A DNA stretch of 64,000 bases. Origin: Devosia rhizoryzae. Lineage in GTDB: Bacteria > Pseudomonadota > Alphaproteobacteria > Rhizobiales > Devosiaceae. Below the pieces are notes generated by a model that was given only the letters and a program-made list of their open reading frames with translations, was not told the DNA's origin and made no database searches. Location: contig NZ_CP068046.1 in assembly GCF_016698665.1 (NCBI RefSeq), forward strand, positions 496,001 through 560,000, written 5' to 3'. Positions 25,664-35,760 of this stretch are shown one piece after another (the first letter of the stretch is position 1; each line of letters begins with the position of its first letter). The position numbers and the translations under genes were made by a program.

Positions 25664-26415
25664 GCGGCGAGCTGGCCGATATAGTTGATCATGTTGACCC
25701 GGTCGCGGCCGCTGTCCTTTGCCAGGTAGAGGCACTGGTCGGCGACTTTGAAGAGGCGGTCATAATTGCCTTCGTTGTGGAAGGTGACGCCGCCGATACT
25801 GACCGAGAGCTGGTGCTGGCCGGTGCCGGGGAAGGCGATTTCGCGCACCGCCTTGCGGATGCGTTCGGCAAGCATGAGGGCCTGATCGCCATTGGCGGCG
25901 GGCAGGAAGACGCCGAATTCTTCGCCACCGATCCGGCCGACAAGATCGGTGGAGCGAAGGGCAGAGCGGATGCGGGCGGTGATCTGCTTGAGCGCATCAT
26001 CGCCCGCGGAATGGCCGAAATCGTCGTTGATGGACTTGAAGTGATCGGCGTCGATGACGAGCAGCGAGCCGGCAGGGCCGGACTGGGTCTGCATGGCGCG
26101 GGCGAGATAGGCCTCAACCATCATGGTAAAGGCGCCGCGGTTGAGCACGCCGGTGAGACTATCGGTGGTCGCCATGGTCGCCATTTCGTCGCGGGCGAGG
26201 GCGAGGGCGCGGATCTGGTTGAGAAGGAAATAGAGCAGGGGGCCGGCGAGGACGGTTGGCAGGAGGATGTCGATGGTGAGCGCCTTGGTCAGCTCTTCGG
26301 GCGTAAAGCCGGCGAAGTTGGGCGCGTCGACAATGGTCGCTGCAGCCACGCAGAACAGCGTGCCCAACACCGTTCCGGCCCACACTCGTGCTTTGCTGCG
26401 AACTGAGAAATCCAT
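25660..26415 (-). CDS. Membrane-anchored diguanylate cyclase (GGDEF)
   Basis: A 251-residue protein that probably makes cyclic di-GMP. Two N-terminal membrane helices (about 11-30 and 48-66) lead, through a short coiled linker, to a GGDEF domain at about 85-245. Visible in it are DSLTGVLNRGAF, the metal Asp in VIDADHFKSINDDFGHSAGDD, and the active-site motif GRIGGEEFG (GGEEF, an active variant). The RxxD inhibitory-site motif is not evident five residues before GGEEF (the text there is STDLV). No separate sensor domain is present; input may come through the membrane helices. Its stop codon overlaps that of the convergent membrane-protein gene. Confidence 0.95.
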   Translation of the reverse strand: MDFSVRSKARVWAGTVLGTLFCVAAATIVDAPNFAGFTPEELTKALTIDILLPTVLAGPLLYFLLNQIRALALARDEMATMATTDSLTGVLNRGAFTMMVEAYLARAMQTQSGPAGSLLVIDADHFKSINDDFGHSAGDDALKQITARIRSALRSTDLVGRIGGEEFGVFLPAANGDQALMLAERIRKAVREIAFPGTGQHQLSVSIGGVTFHNEGNYDRLFKVADQCLYLAKDSGRDRVNMINYIGQLAA

Positions 26416-26517
26416 CGATTCTTTCCTGCCTAGGCGCGCTGCATAGCACGGGAGAGATTGACGGTTCGGCCATCCGAAATCACGTCGCCGTCGATGGTTT
26501 CCGAGCGGTTAAGATGC

Positions 26518-28843
<2,326 letters not shown>

Positions 28844-28864
28844 GCCGCCAACTTAACAGAGTTC

Positions 28865-28958
28865 TTGGATCGGTTCAATTTCGGCTTGACTCGTGTAATC
28901 GGCGGGTGCAGATTGAACCGGTTCAAGACTTCTTCATTTCGCCTTTGAACCGATTCAA
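28865..28958. promoter_or_regulatory. Three LacI-type operators in the divergent promoter region
   Basis: Palindromes of 14 bases: TTGGATCGGTTCAA (28865-28878, two mismatches), TTGAACCGGTTCAA (28913-28926, perfect) and TTGAACCGATTCAA (28945-28958, one mismatch). The last lies 12 bases before the start of the 61-residue ORF, overlapping where RNA polymerase or the ribosome would act. The spacing suits looping or cooperative binding by the LacI dimer or tetramer encoded next door. Confidence 0.85.
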
Positions 28959-28970
28959 TGGAGAGCACTT

Positions 28971-29156
28971 ATGATACCCGCAAGCTATCTCTACAAGGAC
29001 ATCTATCATCAGGCTTGGGACGAACCGGAACACGCGGTCCTCGTGATCAACGAAGATCGCCGAGACGGTAGGCTGGTGGGTTTGTTCCAGCAGTTAATCA
29101 AGCGCATCAGTCACACAAACGGGTACGGCATCCAGCACACGCATGTTCCTGCATGA
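28971..29156 (+). CDS. 61-residue protein under LacI control
   Basis: MIPASYLYKDIYHQAWDEPE begins at an ATG with GGAGAG five bases upstream, immediately after the third LacI operator, which is the best argument that it is translated. The product is small, soluble and hydrophilic (VLVINEDRRDGRLVGLFQQLIKRIS), and ends HTHVPA. No family is recognised. It has no downstream partner on this strand, so it is either the only target at this locus or the surviving first gene of a deleted operon. Confidence 0.55.
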   Translation: MIPASYLYKDIYHQAWDEPEHAVLVINEDRRDGRLVGLFQQLIKRISHTNGYGIQHTHVPA

Positions 29157-29190
29157 GCTTACCCGTCGACGCGGATCAGAGGGCGGGAGC

Positions 29191-29604
29191 CTATATCCCC
29201 ATCCCTTCCGTCTTGCGCATGACGACGCCTTGGACGCGCCAGCCTTCGTCGGGCTCGTTGGCGAGCTGGTAGGCGGCTTCGTAGAGGCTCTGGTCGGGGC
29301 CGACTAGATTGACGATCTGGATGACGGCAGTTTCGCCGAACTCGCGGAAGGTGCCAAAACTGTGGGTGCGGGAGGCGACGATTGGTGCGTAGCCGGCGCG
29401 TTCCACATCGGCGAGGAAGCGTTCCGGGTCCTTATAGGTGTTTTTGAAGGCGGCGCCGGCATATTCGAGCGCGGTCTCGGCGTCGCCGCTGCGAAAGGCT
29501 TCAATTTGCGCGTTGACGGCGTCGCGCCAAGGCGTCTCGGCCTCCTGCGCAAGGATAGGATTGACGGCTAACACACTTAACACCAGGCCCAGAACTGCAC
29601 GCAT
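29191..29604 (-). CDS. DUF4864-domain secreted protein
   Basis: A 137-residue protein: signal peptide MRAVLGLVLSVLAVNPILAQ, then a DUF4864 domain filling the rest. Family features: WRDAVNAQIEAFRSGDAETALEYA, FKNTYKDPERFLADVERAGYAPI, ASRTHSFG, and the C-terminal WRVQGVVMRKTEGMGI (the family's QGVxLxxxxGxxI ending). The fold is related to NTF2/SnoaL-like proteins and is found mainly in alphaproteobacteria. Role unknown. Confidence 0.88.
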   Translation of the reverse strand: MRAVLGLVLSVLAVNPILAQEAETPWRDAVNAQIEAFRSGDAETALEYAGAAFKNTYKDPERFLADVERAGYAPIVASRTHSFGTFREFGETAVIQIVNLVGPDQSLYEAAYQLANEPDEGWRVQGVVMRKTEGMGI

Positions 29605-29750
29605 GATCGGCTCCCATGTTCGCGCGGCGCGGTGGCTCCTGCCACAGTTTGGCCGCCAAATGGTCCGGCATCGTCCCGAAACGCTTCACAGTCGGACCGC
29701 ATTGACGTGGTCAGTTGCCGCTCGTTGAAACGAGGAAAGACGTCGATCCC

Positions 29751-30047
29751 ATGCACTCATCTACGTCATCCAGACGCAAAAGTTTCAAACTGGCGGCCGT
29801 GCTCGGCACGACCGGTGTTGCCCTTGGCTCTTCGGTCGCGCTTTTTGCCGGCGTGTCTCCAGCCCAGGCGGCCAACATTGCCAGCCAGGCTGATACGCAA
29901 GTGGCGGTCTTCATGGTGCCACTGACTTTGCTGGTTCTGGTTCTCCTGTTCGAAGTCGCGCGATTTGCCTTGCGCGGCAGAATTCCGGTCGAGGTTCAGC
30001 CGAGGCGCCAGCGGCGTCCGGAGTGGACCCCGCGCCGCGGCGGGTGA
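29751..30047 (+). CDS. Small two-helix membrane protein
   Basis: A 98-residue protein of unknown function. Its N terminus is basic and Ser-rich (MHSSTSSRRKSFKLAA), the first hydrophobic segment ends like a signal peptide (FAGVSPAQAANIA), and a second helix follows at about 52-72 (FMVPLTLLVLVLLFEVARFAL). The cytoplasmic tail is strongly basic (RRQRRPEWTPRR). I chose the ATG at 29751 because it begins directly at the basic n-region; a TTG at 29715 is in frame. A terminator follows 30 bases after its stop. Confidence 0.65.
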   Translation: MHSSTSSRRKSFKLAAVLGTTGVALGSSVALFAGVSPAQAANIASQADTQVAVFMVPLTLLVLVLLFEVARFALRGRIPVEVQPRRQRRPEWTPRRGG

Positions 30048-30075
30048 CCTCCGCTATTCCCCTGACGAGAAGACT

Positions 30076-30100
30076 GACCGGCCGCAGCGCCGGTCTTTTT
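30076..30100 (+). terminator. Intrinsic terminator
   Basis: GACCGGC, loop CGCAGC, GCCGGTC then TTTTT. It ends the small membrane-protein transcript. Confidence 0.88.
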
Positions 30101-30174
30101 CATTTAGACCTTGTGAGTATTGCAGCCTGTCCGTGCCCGGCGCACACTTTGCTTTTTAGGCGGAGGACGGTTTC

Positions 30175-30603
30175 ATGCAAGTCGACACGATCCTGAACAG
30201 CAAGGGCGGAGCGGTCTACACGATCGCCGAGACCAGCACTTTGGCCGATGCGGTTGCGCTGCTGAACACGCACAATATCGGGGCAGTGGTGATCACCGGC
30301 GCTAACGGGGGGATCACCGGCATCCTTTCAGAGCGTGATATCGTGCGGCAGTTGGGACGGGTCACGGAAGACGCACTTCAAGCGCCGATTGCTTCTATCA
30401 TGACGCGGGGCGTGGTCACCTGCGAGCGCAGCACCGACATCGCCGACGTGATGGAGCGGATGACGCGTCGCCGGATTCGGCACATGCCGGTGGTGGAGGG
30501 CGGCGTGCTGATCGGGATCATCTCAATCGGTGACGTGGTCAAGCACAAGATCGAGGAAGTGGAACACGAGGCCGAAGCGATGCGCGAGTATATCGGAAGC
30601 TGA
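30175..30603 (+). CDS. Two-CBS-domain protein
   Basis: A 142-residue protein made of a tandem CBS pair (Bateman module). CBS1 is at about 9-62 (VYTIAETSTLADAVALLNTHNIGAVVI, GILSERDIVRQL) and CBS2 at about 76-130 (VVTCERSTDIADVMERMTRRRIRHMPVV, GIISIGDVVKH). The C-terminal helix is KIEEVEHEAEAMREYI. CBS pairs bind adenine nucleotides; free-standing ones like this (the alphaproteobacterial YrpB-like group) are thought to signal energy status, but no partner is evident here. Start at 30175, after GGCGGAGGA. Confidence 0.93.
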   Translation: MQVDTILNSKGGAVYTIAETSTLADAVALLNTHNIGAVVITGANGGITGILSERDIVRQLGRVTEDALQAPIASIMTRGVVTCERSTDIADVMERMTRRRIRHMPVVEGGVLIGIISIGDVVKHKIEEVEHEAEAMREYIGS

Positions 30604-30714
30604 CCTTACCAAGCTTGCCAAAGCTTCACGTCGTCGCAAGGTCGCGACGAGGGAGGCTCCTCTAGGGTGGGTTTGTGCCGGTGACCCCCGCACTTATCCC
30701 ATGCAAGGAGGATT

Positions 30715-31341
30715 ATGATGAAGACCATTTCCGCAAAGACAGCAGTCGTCCTGTTGACGGCAACGCTGGGCGTTTCGGCCGTTGTGCCGGTTTGGGCGCA
30801 GGACGCGGCACCCGCCACGCAGCAGGCGCAACCGGCCGAGCCGACTGTGACGCCACCGGCTCCGGGCCTGCCCGGTGGGCCTCGTCACGGCGGCGGCTTT
30901 GGCGGCATGCTCGGCTTTGAACGCGGCGCCGAAGGCGTCGAGATTGCGCTGGTGCGGCTCAGCCACGCCATCGAGCTGACTGACGAGCAGCAGACGCTGT
31001 TCGTCACGCTCAAGAGCGATGCCCTAGCTGCGGCCGAAACTTTCGAAACGGCAATTGAGGGCCTGCGTCCGCAGCCGCCGGTTGAGGGGCAAGAGGTTGC
31101 TGCGATGCCGGACATGAGCGAGCGGCTCGAAAACCGGATCGCCATGACCGAGGCACAATTGGCGGCGCTTCAGGCGGTGCAGCCCTCGTATACGGCGTTT
31201 TTCGACAGCCTTACCGATGCGCAGAAGGCGCAGCTTATGCCGGAGCGTGGCGAGCGTGGTGGTCCGCGTGGACCCCACGATGGCGGGCCGCATCACGGTG
31301 GACCTGGCGGCCGTCCGATGGGCGGGCCGAACCGCGGCTAA
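30715..31341 (+). CDS. Spy/CpxP-like periplasmic protein with LTxxQ motifs
   Basis: A 208-residue exported protein. The signal peptide ends at VPVWAQ, followed by an Ala/Pro/Gln-rich linker. The helical part carries two LTxxQ motifs (IELTDEQQTLFVTL and DSLTDAQKAQL) characteristic of the Spy/CpxP/CnrX superfamily. The C-terminal tail is Gly/Pro/His/Arg-rich (GGPRGPHDGGPHHGGPGG). Family members are periplasmic chaperones or metal-responsive sensors. A very strong ribosome binding site (AAGGAGG, 5 bases from the ATG) predicts high expression, and an intrinsic terminator follows directly. Confidence 0.85.
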   Translation: MMKTISAKTAVVLLTATLGVSAVVPVWAQDAAPATQQAQPAEPTVTPPAPGLPGGPRHGGGFGGMLGFERGAEGVEIALVRLSHAIELTDEQQTLFVTLKSDALAAAETFETAIEGLRPQPPVEGQEVAAMPDMSERLENRIAMTEAQLAALQAVQPSYTAFFDSLTDAQKAQLMPERGERGGPRGPHDGGPHHGGPGGRPMGGPNRG

Positions 31342-31355
31342 AACCGCTCTACTGC

Positions 31356-31388
31356 AACCCCGGCCCGCGACGGCCGGGGTTTGCTTTT
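31356..31388 (+). terminator. Intrinsic terminator
   Basis: AACCCCGGCC, loop CGCGAC, GGCCGGGGTT and a T-rich tail (TTGCTTTT), 15 bases after the Spy-like gene. The next gene starts about 50 bases downstream. Confidence 0.85.
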
Positions 31389-31435
31389 GCGCAAGGCTCG
31401 ACTACCAATCGTCCACCTCACCCCCTGGACGACCT

Positions 31436-32665
31436 ATGACCACGCTTCCCCTTGATCCGGCCCGCATTCGCGCGCTGTTCCCCGCTTTTGCCGAGCCGAG
31501 CCTTCAAGGCCAGGCATTCTTTGAGAATGCTGGTGGCTCCTATACGGCACAGGCGGTTCTCGACCGGCTGGACAGCTATTATCGCCGGACCAAGGTGCAG
31601 CCCTATGGCGTTTATCCGGCGTCGATCGAAGCGGGCGAGGCGATGAACCTGGCCTATCAGCGCATGGCAGAGGCGTTCAACGTTTCGGCGGACTGGATCC
31701 ATTTCGGGCCGTCGTCCTCGGCCAATACCTATGTGCTGGCTAATGCCTTTGGCGGCTGGCTCAAGGAAGGCGATGCGATCGTCGTCACCAACCAGGATCA
31801 CGAAGCCAATACCGGCGCCTGGCGACGCCTGTCGGCGCGCGGTATCGAGGTGCGCGAATGGTCGGTGGACCGGCAAACGGGACGGCTGTCGCTGGCCGAT
31901 CTCGATGCGGTGCTGGACGAGCGGGTGAAGCTGGTTGCGGCGACGCATTGCTCCAACGTCGTCGGCGAGATCAACCCGGTGGCCGAAATTGCGGCGCGGG
32001 CACATGCCGTGGGTGCAGTGCTGGCCGTTGATGGCGTGAGCTATGCGCCGCATGGCATTCCCGACCTCGAGGCGCTCGGCGCCGACATCTATTTCTTCTC
32101 GGCCTATAAGGTTTACGGGCCGCATCAGGGCGTGATGGCCGTTCGTCCGGAACTGGCGGCGCAACTGCCGAACCAGGGGCACTTCTTCAACGAGGGCAAG
32201 CCGCGCTATCGGCTGACGCCAGCCGGGCCGGACCATGCGCAGATCGCCGCGAGCGCCGGCATTGCGGATTATCTCGAGCAGGTGGCCGAAATCGCCGGAG
32301 CTGCCGTCGAGGGCAAGGGTGCGTTTCGGCGCGCTCATGCGGCGATGCGGGCGCAGGAAATTGCGCTGGGGCGGCCGCTGCTCGACTATTTGCGGAACCG
32401 CAACGATGTGCGCCTGATCGGGCCCGACGATCCGGAGCTGCGAGCGCCCACGATCGCGCTTCGGCATGCGGAGCCGGGCGCTGTGGTGGCCAAGCGGTTG
32501 GCCCAGCATGGCATTATGGCCGCGGGCGGGAATTTCTATGCCTGGCGGCTGATGGAGGCGCTGGGGATCGATCCGCAGCATGGCGTCTTGCGGCTGAGCT
32601 TTACCCACTACACGACACCGGAAGAAATCCAGCAGCTGATCGCGGCCCTGGACGCAGAGCTCTAG
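31436..32665 (+). CDS. Class V aminotransferase (cysteine desulfurase-like)
   Basis: A 409-residue PLP enzyme of the aminotransferase class V family. Visible motifs: FFENAGGSYTAQAVLDRL at the N terminus, FGPSSSANTYVL, TNQDHEANTGAWRRL (the PLP-stacking His), VAATHCSNVVGEINPV, LAVDGVSYAPHGIPD (PLP Asp and following), the Schiff-base Lys in FFSAYKVYGPHQGVM, and the C-terminal LRLSFTHYTTPEEI. It lacks the long Cys-loop seen in IscS/NifS. The physiological substrate is unclear; many members are annotated as cysteine desulfurase-like. Start at 31436; longer frames upstream overlap the preceding gene and terminator. The DMT gene starts two bases after its stop. Confidence 0.9.
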   Translation: MTTLPLDPARIRALFPAFAEPSLQGQAFFENAGGSYTAQAVLDRLDSYYRRTKVQPYGVYPASIEAGEAMNLAYQRMAEAFNVSADWIHFGPSSSANTYVLANAFGGWLKEGDAIVVTNQDHEANTGAWRRLSARGIEVREWSVDRQTGRLSLADLDAVLDERVKLVAATHCSNVVGEINPVAEIAARAHAVGAVLAVDGVSYAPHGIPDLEALGADIYFFSAYKVYGPHQGVMAVRPELAAQLPNQGHFFNEGKPRYRLTPAGPDHAQIAASAGIADYLEQVAEIAGAAVEGKGAFRRAHAAMRAQEIALGRPLLDYLRNRNDVRLIGPDDPELRAPTIALRHAEPGAVVAKRLAQHGIMAAGGNFYAWRLMEALGIDPQHGVLRLSFTHYTTPEEIQQLIAALDAEL

Positions 32666-32667
32666 CC

Positions 32668-33573
32668 ATGTCGCGTCCGCTTGCGACCTTAATGCTGCTC
32701 GTCTGCACCATGTTCTGGGGCTTTGCCTTTATCGCGCAGAAGTCCGCCATGGACAGTATGGGGCCGCTGACCTTTGCCGGTGTGCGGTTCATCCTTGGTG
32801 GATTGCTGGTGCTGCCGCTGGCGCTGCATGAACGGCGGCGCCGGCCGGGGCCTATCACCGCCCGCCAGTGGTGGCTGGTGGTGGCGCTCAGCGTCGTGTT
32901 CTTTTTCGGCATCTGGTTGCAGCAGGCAGGATTGGCGACAACGACGGCGACCAATGGCGGGTTCTTGACCGCGCTTTACGTGTTCTTCGTGCCGATCATC
33001 GGCTTCTTGCTGTTCAAGGCTCGGCCGCATCCGATCATCCTGGTCGGGGTGCCGATGGCATTGATTGGGACCTACTATCTCAATGGCGGGGGCTTTTCGA
33101 GTTTCAACTCCGGCGACTGGCTGATCACTCTTGGAGCTGTGTTCTGGGGTTTTCACGTCGTGCTGCTGGGGCATGTGGCGCGCGAAACGGGCCTGCCGAT
33201 CTTTGTGTCCGCAATCAGCTTTCTGGCGGCCGGCGTGGCGGCCAGTGTTCTGGCGCTGGTTCTCGAGGCGCCAAGCGTGGAAGCGGTGAGCTCGGGTTGG
33301 GTGGAGCTCGCCTATGCGGCGGTGTTGTCGACGGCGGTGGCCTTTACCTTCCAGGCCATCGGGCAGCAGCATGTGCCCGCGGCCAATGCGGCGATCGTCT
33401 TGTCGGCGGAAAGCCTGTTTGCGGCACTGGGCGGCGCGCTGCTCCTGGGCGAGCGGTTGCCAGTGATCGGTTATGCTGGCGCGGCGCTGATCTTTGCGGC
33501 GATCCTTCTGGTCGAGGCGGTGCCGCCGCTTTGGGCGCGGCGGAAGGTGCATGTGCCAAGGACGGTGAATTAG
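32668..33573 (+). CDS. EamA/DMT-family membrane transporter
   Basis: A 301-residue protein with ten predicted membrane helices in two EamA repeats. Landmarks: FWGFAFIAQKSAMDSMGPL in the first helix, then FFGIWLQQAGLATTTATNGGFLTALYVFFVP and the second-repeat AFTFQAIGQQHVPAANAAIVLSAESLFAALGGALLLGE (landmarks only). This last stretch is typical of the YdcZ/RhaT-like DMT subgroup. The gene is two bases from the class V aminotransferase, so the two are an operon; export of an amino-acid-related compound is a reasonable guess but unproven. Confidence 0.9.
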   Translation: MSRPLATLMLLVCTMFWGFAFIAQKSAMDSMGPLTFAGVRFILGGLLVLPLALHERRRRPGPITARQWWLVVALSVVFFFGIWLQQAGLATTTATNGGFLTALYVFFVPIIGFLLFKARPHPIILVGVPMALIGTYYLNGGGFSSFNSGDWLITLGAVFWGFHVVLLGHVARETGLPIFVSAISFLAAGVAASVLALVLEAPSVEAVSSGWVELAYAAVLSTAVAFTFQAIGQQHVPAANAAIVLSAESLFAALGGALLLGERLPVIGYAGAALIFAAILLVEAVPPLWARRKVHVPRTVN

Positions 33574-33593
33574 CTACCGACTATGATGATCCA

Positions 33594-33672
33594 CCAGCTG
33601 TCATCCCCGCGCGGGCGGGGAGCCATCTTGAGATCTCGGGGTGGGCCCCGGGTCGAGCCCGGGGTGACAATC
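33594..33672. repeat. Composite intergenic palindromic repeat
   Basis: Two hairpins in a row: GTCATCCCCGCGCGGGCGGGG and, at 33633-33672, ATCTCGGGGTGGGCCCCGGG, TCGA, then CCCGGGGTGACAAT. The second matches 11997-12034. It lies between convergent genes and may double as a terminator for both. Confidence 0.75.
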
Positions 33673-33700
33673 GAGTGTGTGGACGTTGCAGTGCCAATCC

Positions 33701-34084
33701 CTACTGATTGTAGCGATACATCTGGTAGGTCTTGCACAAAACGAAGGCCACGCAGCCTTTGAGCGTGATCTGATCGTTGCTGACCTGGGTGATCGTGCCT
33801 TCGGCGCGTTGACCGTAGATGCTGAGCTGGCCTTTCCAGCGACCGGGCGCGACCTGGTTGGCATGGTCGATCATCATGGTGTTGAGATAGGGCAGGTTTT
33901 CGGGGCTGTCGGCGCCGTTGCCGAGCCAGATCAGCGTGGCGCAGAGCTGGGTGCCATCGCCGCAAAGGGCGACCTCGTAGCGCGAGTCGCGCATCTCGAT
34001 TTCCCAGGTGCCGACCGGGCTGGCCACCGCCGGCACGACCGTCGCAAGTGTTAGGAGAAGACCAAGGCGAGCGGCTGCATTCAT
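33701..34084 (-). CDS. DUF2147-domain secreted protein, paralogue 1
   Basis: A 127-residue protein with a signal peptide (MNAAARLGLLLTLATVVPAVAS) and a DUF2147 domain: PVGTWEIEMRDSRYEVALCGDGTQLCATLIWLGNG (landmark, in part), RWKGQLSIYGQRAEGTITQVS, and the C-terminal CVAFVLCKTYQMYRYNQ. Four cysteines occupy conserved positions. DUF2147 proteins are small lipocalin-like envelope proteins of unknown function. Its ATG overlaps the stop of the upstream paralogue as ATGA, so they are a tandem duplicate pair in one operon. The start at 34084 matches the paralogue. Confidence 0.85.
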   Translation of the reverse strand: MNAAARLGLLLTLATVVPAVASPVGTWEIEMRDSRYEVALCGDGTQLCATLIWLGNGADSPENLPYLNTMMIDHANQVAPGRWKGQLSIYGQRAEGTITQVSNDQITLKGCVAFVLCKTYQMYRYNQ

Positions 34085-34473
34085 TGGGTGACCCGGTACA
34101 TTTCGTAGGTTTTGCAGACAACCAGGAAGGCGCAACCGGACATGGTCATGTGCTCGTCGCTGTGGGCGGTGATAGTCCCCTGAAAGCTGTGGCCGAAGAG
34201 CTGCATCTTGCCTTTCCAGCGATTGGCGCCGTCTGGTCGAAGGGCGGTGGCCATGGGCTTGTTGAGATAGGGTTTATACTGCTCGTTGTAATCGGCGTCG
34301 GACAGCCAGACCAGCTGACCGCAAAGTTGCGTACCGTCGCCGCAAAGCTCGAGCGCGAAGCGGGTGTCTTTGGTGTTGAGCTCCCAGACACCATTCGGCG
34401 AGGCGGCAGTGGCGGGCAGGGCGGCTCCGATCGTGAGGGCGGCGGCAAGGGCAAGACGGGTGATGGTGTACAT
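34081..34473 (-). CDS. DUF2147-domain secreted protein, paralogue 2
   Basis: A 130-residue relative of the next gene: signal peptide MYTITRLALAAALTIGAALPATA, then SPNGVWELNTKDTRFALELCGDGTQLCGQLVWL, RWKGKMQLFGHSFQGTITAHSDEHM and the ending CAFLVVCKTYEMYRVTQ (landmarks). The two proteins align along their whole length with all four cysteines conserved, which indicates a tandem duplication. Start at 34473 with GGAGCG six bases upstream. The same frame is open for another 250 codons upstream, opposite tdk, but that is a shadow. Confidence 0.85.
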   Translation of the reverse strand: MYTITRLALAAALTIGAALPATAASPNGVWELNTKDTRFALELCGDGTQLCGQLVWLSDADYNEQYKPYLNKPMATALRPDGANRWKGKMQLFGHSFQGTITAHSDEHMTMSGCAFLVVCKTYEMYRVTQ

Positions 34474-34605
34474 GGGACGCTCCGAACTGATAGCGATGAT
34501 CAGGCCCCATTGCGTCTGAACCGAGGCTGAACGCCGATCCGTTTTGTTGGGGATCGTCGGGTTTTGCACTCGCACACGAGCCTTGGCTGGCGCACAACCC
34601 TCAAC

Positions 34606-35199
34606 ATGGCCAAGCTCTATTTTTCCTATGCGGCGATGAATGCCGGCAAGTCCACCTTGCTGCTGCAGGCCGCCTACAACTACCGCGAGCGCGGCATGCG
34701 GCCGCTGCTTTATACCTCTTCGCTTTATGTCGCGGACGGGGTCGGATTGATCTCGTCGCGCATCGGTATTTCCGAGCCGGCGGAGCTCTTTGCGGCCGAC
34801 GACGACCTTTATCAGTCGGTGCGGGACTTCGATGAAGAGTCCAAGGTCGATTGCGTCTTTGTCGATGAAGCGCAGTTTTTGACGCGCGATCAGGTCTGGC
34901 AGCTGGCGCGGGTCGCCGACCGGCTTCGTATCCCGGTGATGACATTCGGGCTGCGAACGGATTTCCAGGGCAAGCTCTTTCCGGGCTCGATGGAGCTTTT
35001 GGCGATTGCCGATGTGCTGCGCGAAATTCGCACTATCTGCACCTGCGGCGCCAAGGCAACGATGGTGGTGCGGCAGGATATGGACGGACGCGTGCTGACC
35101 GATGGCGACCAGGTGGCGATCGAAAAATCGGTCTACCTGTCGCTCTGCCGCAAGCACTGGGAAGAAGAGGTCGGCCGCTGGCCGGTAAAGGGACCATGA
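34606..35199 (+). CDS. tdk: Thymidine kinase
   Basis: Phosphorylates thymidine to dTMP in the salvage pathway (type II thymidine kinase). 197 residues, close to the 205 of E. coli. The N terminus is MAKLYFSYAAMNAGKSTLLL with the P-loop MNAGKST. Then come VDCVFVDEAQFL (catalytic Glu in the DEAQF motif), TFGLRTDFQGKLFPGSMELLAIAD (lasso entry), the first zinc cysteines in ICTCGAKATMVVR, and a final LCRKHWEE with the last cysteine and His. The start at 34606 is set by homology; the in-frame ATG 14 codons upstream gives a non-conserved leader. Its stop overlaps the next start as ATGA. Confidence 0.97.
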   Translation: MAKLYFSYAAMNAGKSTLLLQAAYNYRERGMRPLLYTSSLYVADGVGLISSRIGISEPAELFAADDDLYQSVRDFDEESKVDCVFVDEAQFLTRDQVWQLARVADRLRIPVMTFGLRTDFQGKLFPGSMELLAIADVLREIRTICTCGAKATMVVRQDMDGRVLTDGDQVAIEKSVYLSLCRKHWEEEVGRWPVKGP

Positions 35200-35588
35200 T
35201 GGAAAAGACCACGACCGAGCCACAGGGCAGCCTCACCATCCGCACGCTGGCCATGCCGGCCGATACCAATCCAGCGGGCGATATCTTTGGCGGCTGGGTG
35301 ATGAGCCAGATGGATATTGCTGGTGCCATCGCGGCGGTAGAAAGGGTGCGCGGCCGCGTGGTGACGGTTGCGGTGGAGGCCATGACCTTCATCGCGCCGG
35401 TCAAGGTTGGCGACGTGCTCTGCGTTTATACGCGGATCGAGCGGGTGGGGACGACGTCGGTGACGGTGGGCATCGAAGCCTGGGTGCGGCGCAACCGGCT
35501 GGACGACCGCCAGCAGGTGACCGAGGCGCGCTTTGTTTATGTGTCGCTCGACGAAAATGGACAGAAGCGGGCCATCCCGGCCGAGTAG
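35196..35588 (+). CDS. Acyl-CoA thioesterase, YciA-type hotdog fold
   Basis: A 130-residue hotdog-fold thioesterase. It has the YciA/acyl-CoA thioesterase hallmark LAMPADTNPAGDIFGGWVMSQMDIAGAIAA (in parts) with the catalytic Asp in the helix, then VVTVAVEAMTFIAPVKVGD, VGTTSVTVGIEAWV and TEARFVYVSLDENG. It hydrolyses acyl-CoA thioesters in the cytoplasm. The ATG overlaps the tdk stop by four bases, giving a two-gene operon, a linkage seen by position and not known to be functional. Confidence 0.94.
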   Translation: MMEKTTTEPQGSLTIRTLAMPADTNPAGDIFGGWVMSQMDIAGAIAAVERVRGRVVTVAVEAMTFIAPVKVGDVLCVYTRIERVGTTSVTVGIEAWVRRNRLDDRQQVTEARFVYVSLDENGQKRAIPAE

Positions 35589-35760
35589 CCGTTCAGGTGC
35601 CATTCAGCCGGCCCAAGATTAACTCAACTCATGACTTGCAGAGCAGGGCCGGAACTCTTTTCCAGGCGGCTCCGTTTCTCCGGTCACAATCAATCGGCTT
35701 GGCAGCCGCAAGCGTTGTCCCGTTGTTCGGGGCCGGTTTGCCAGAACAGGGAGCAAAGAA

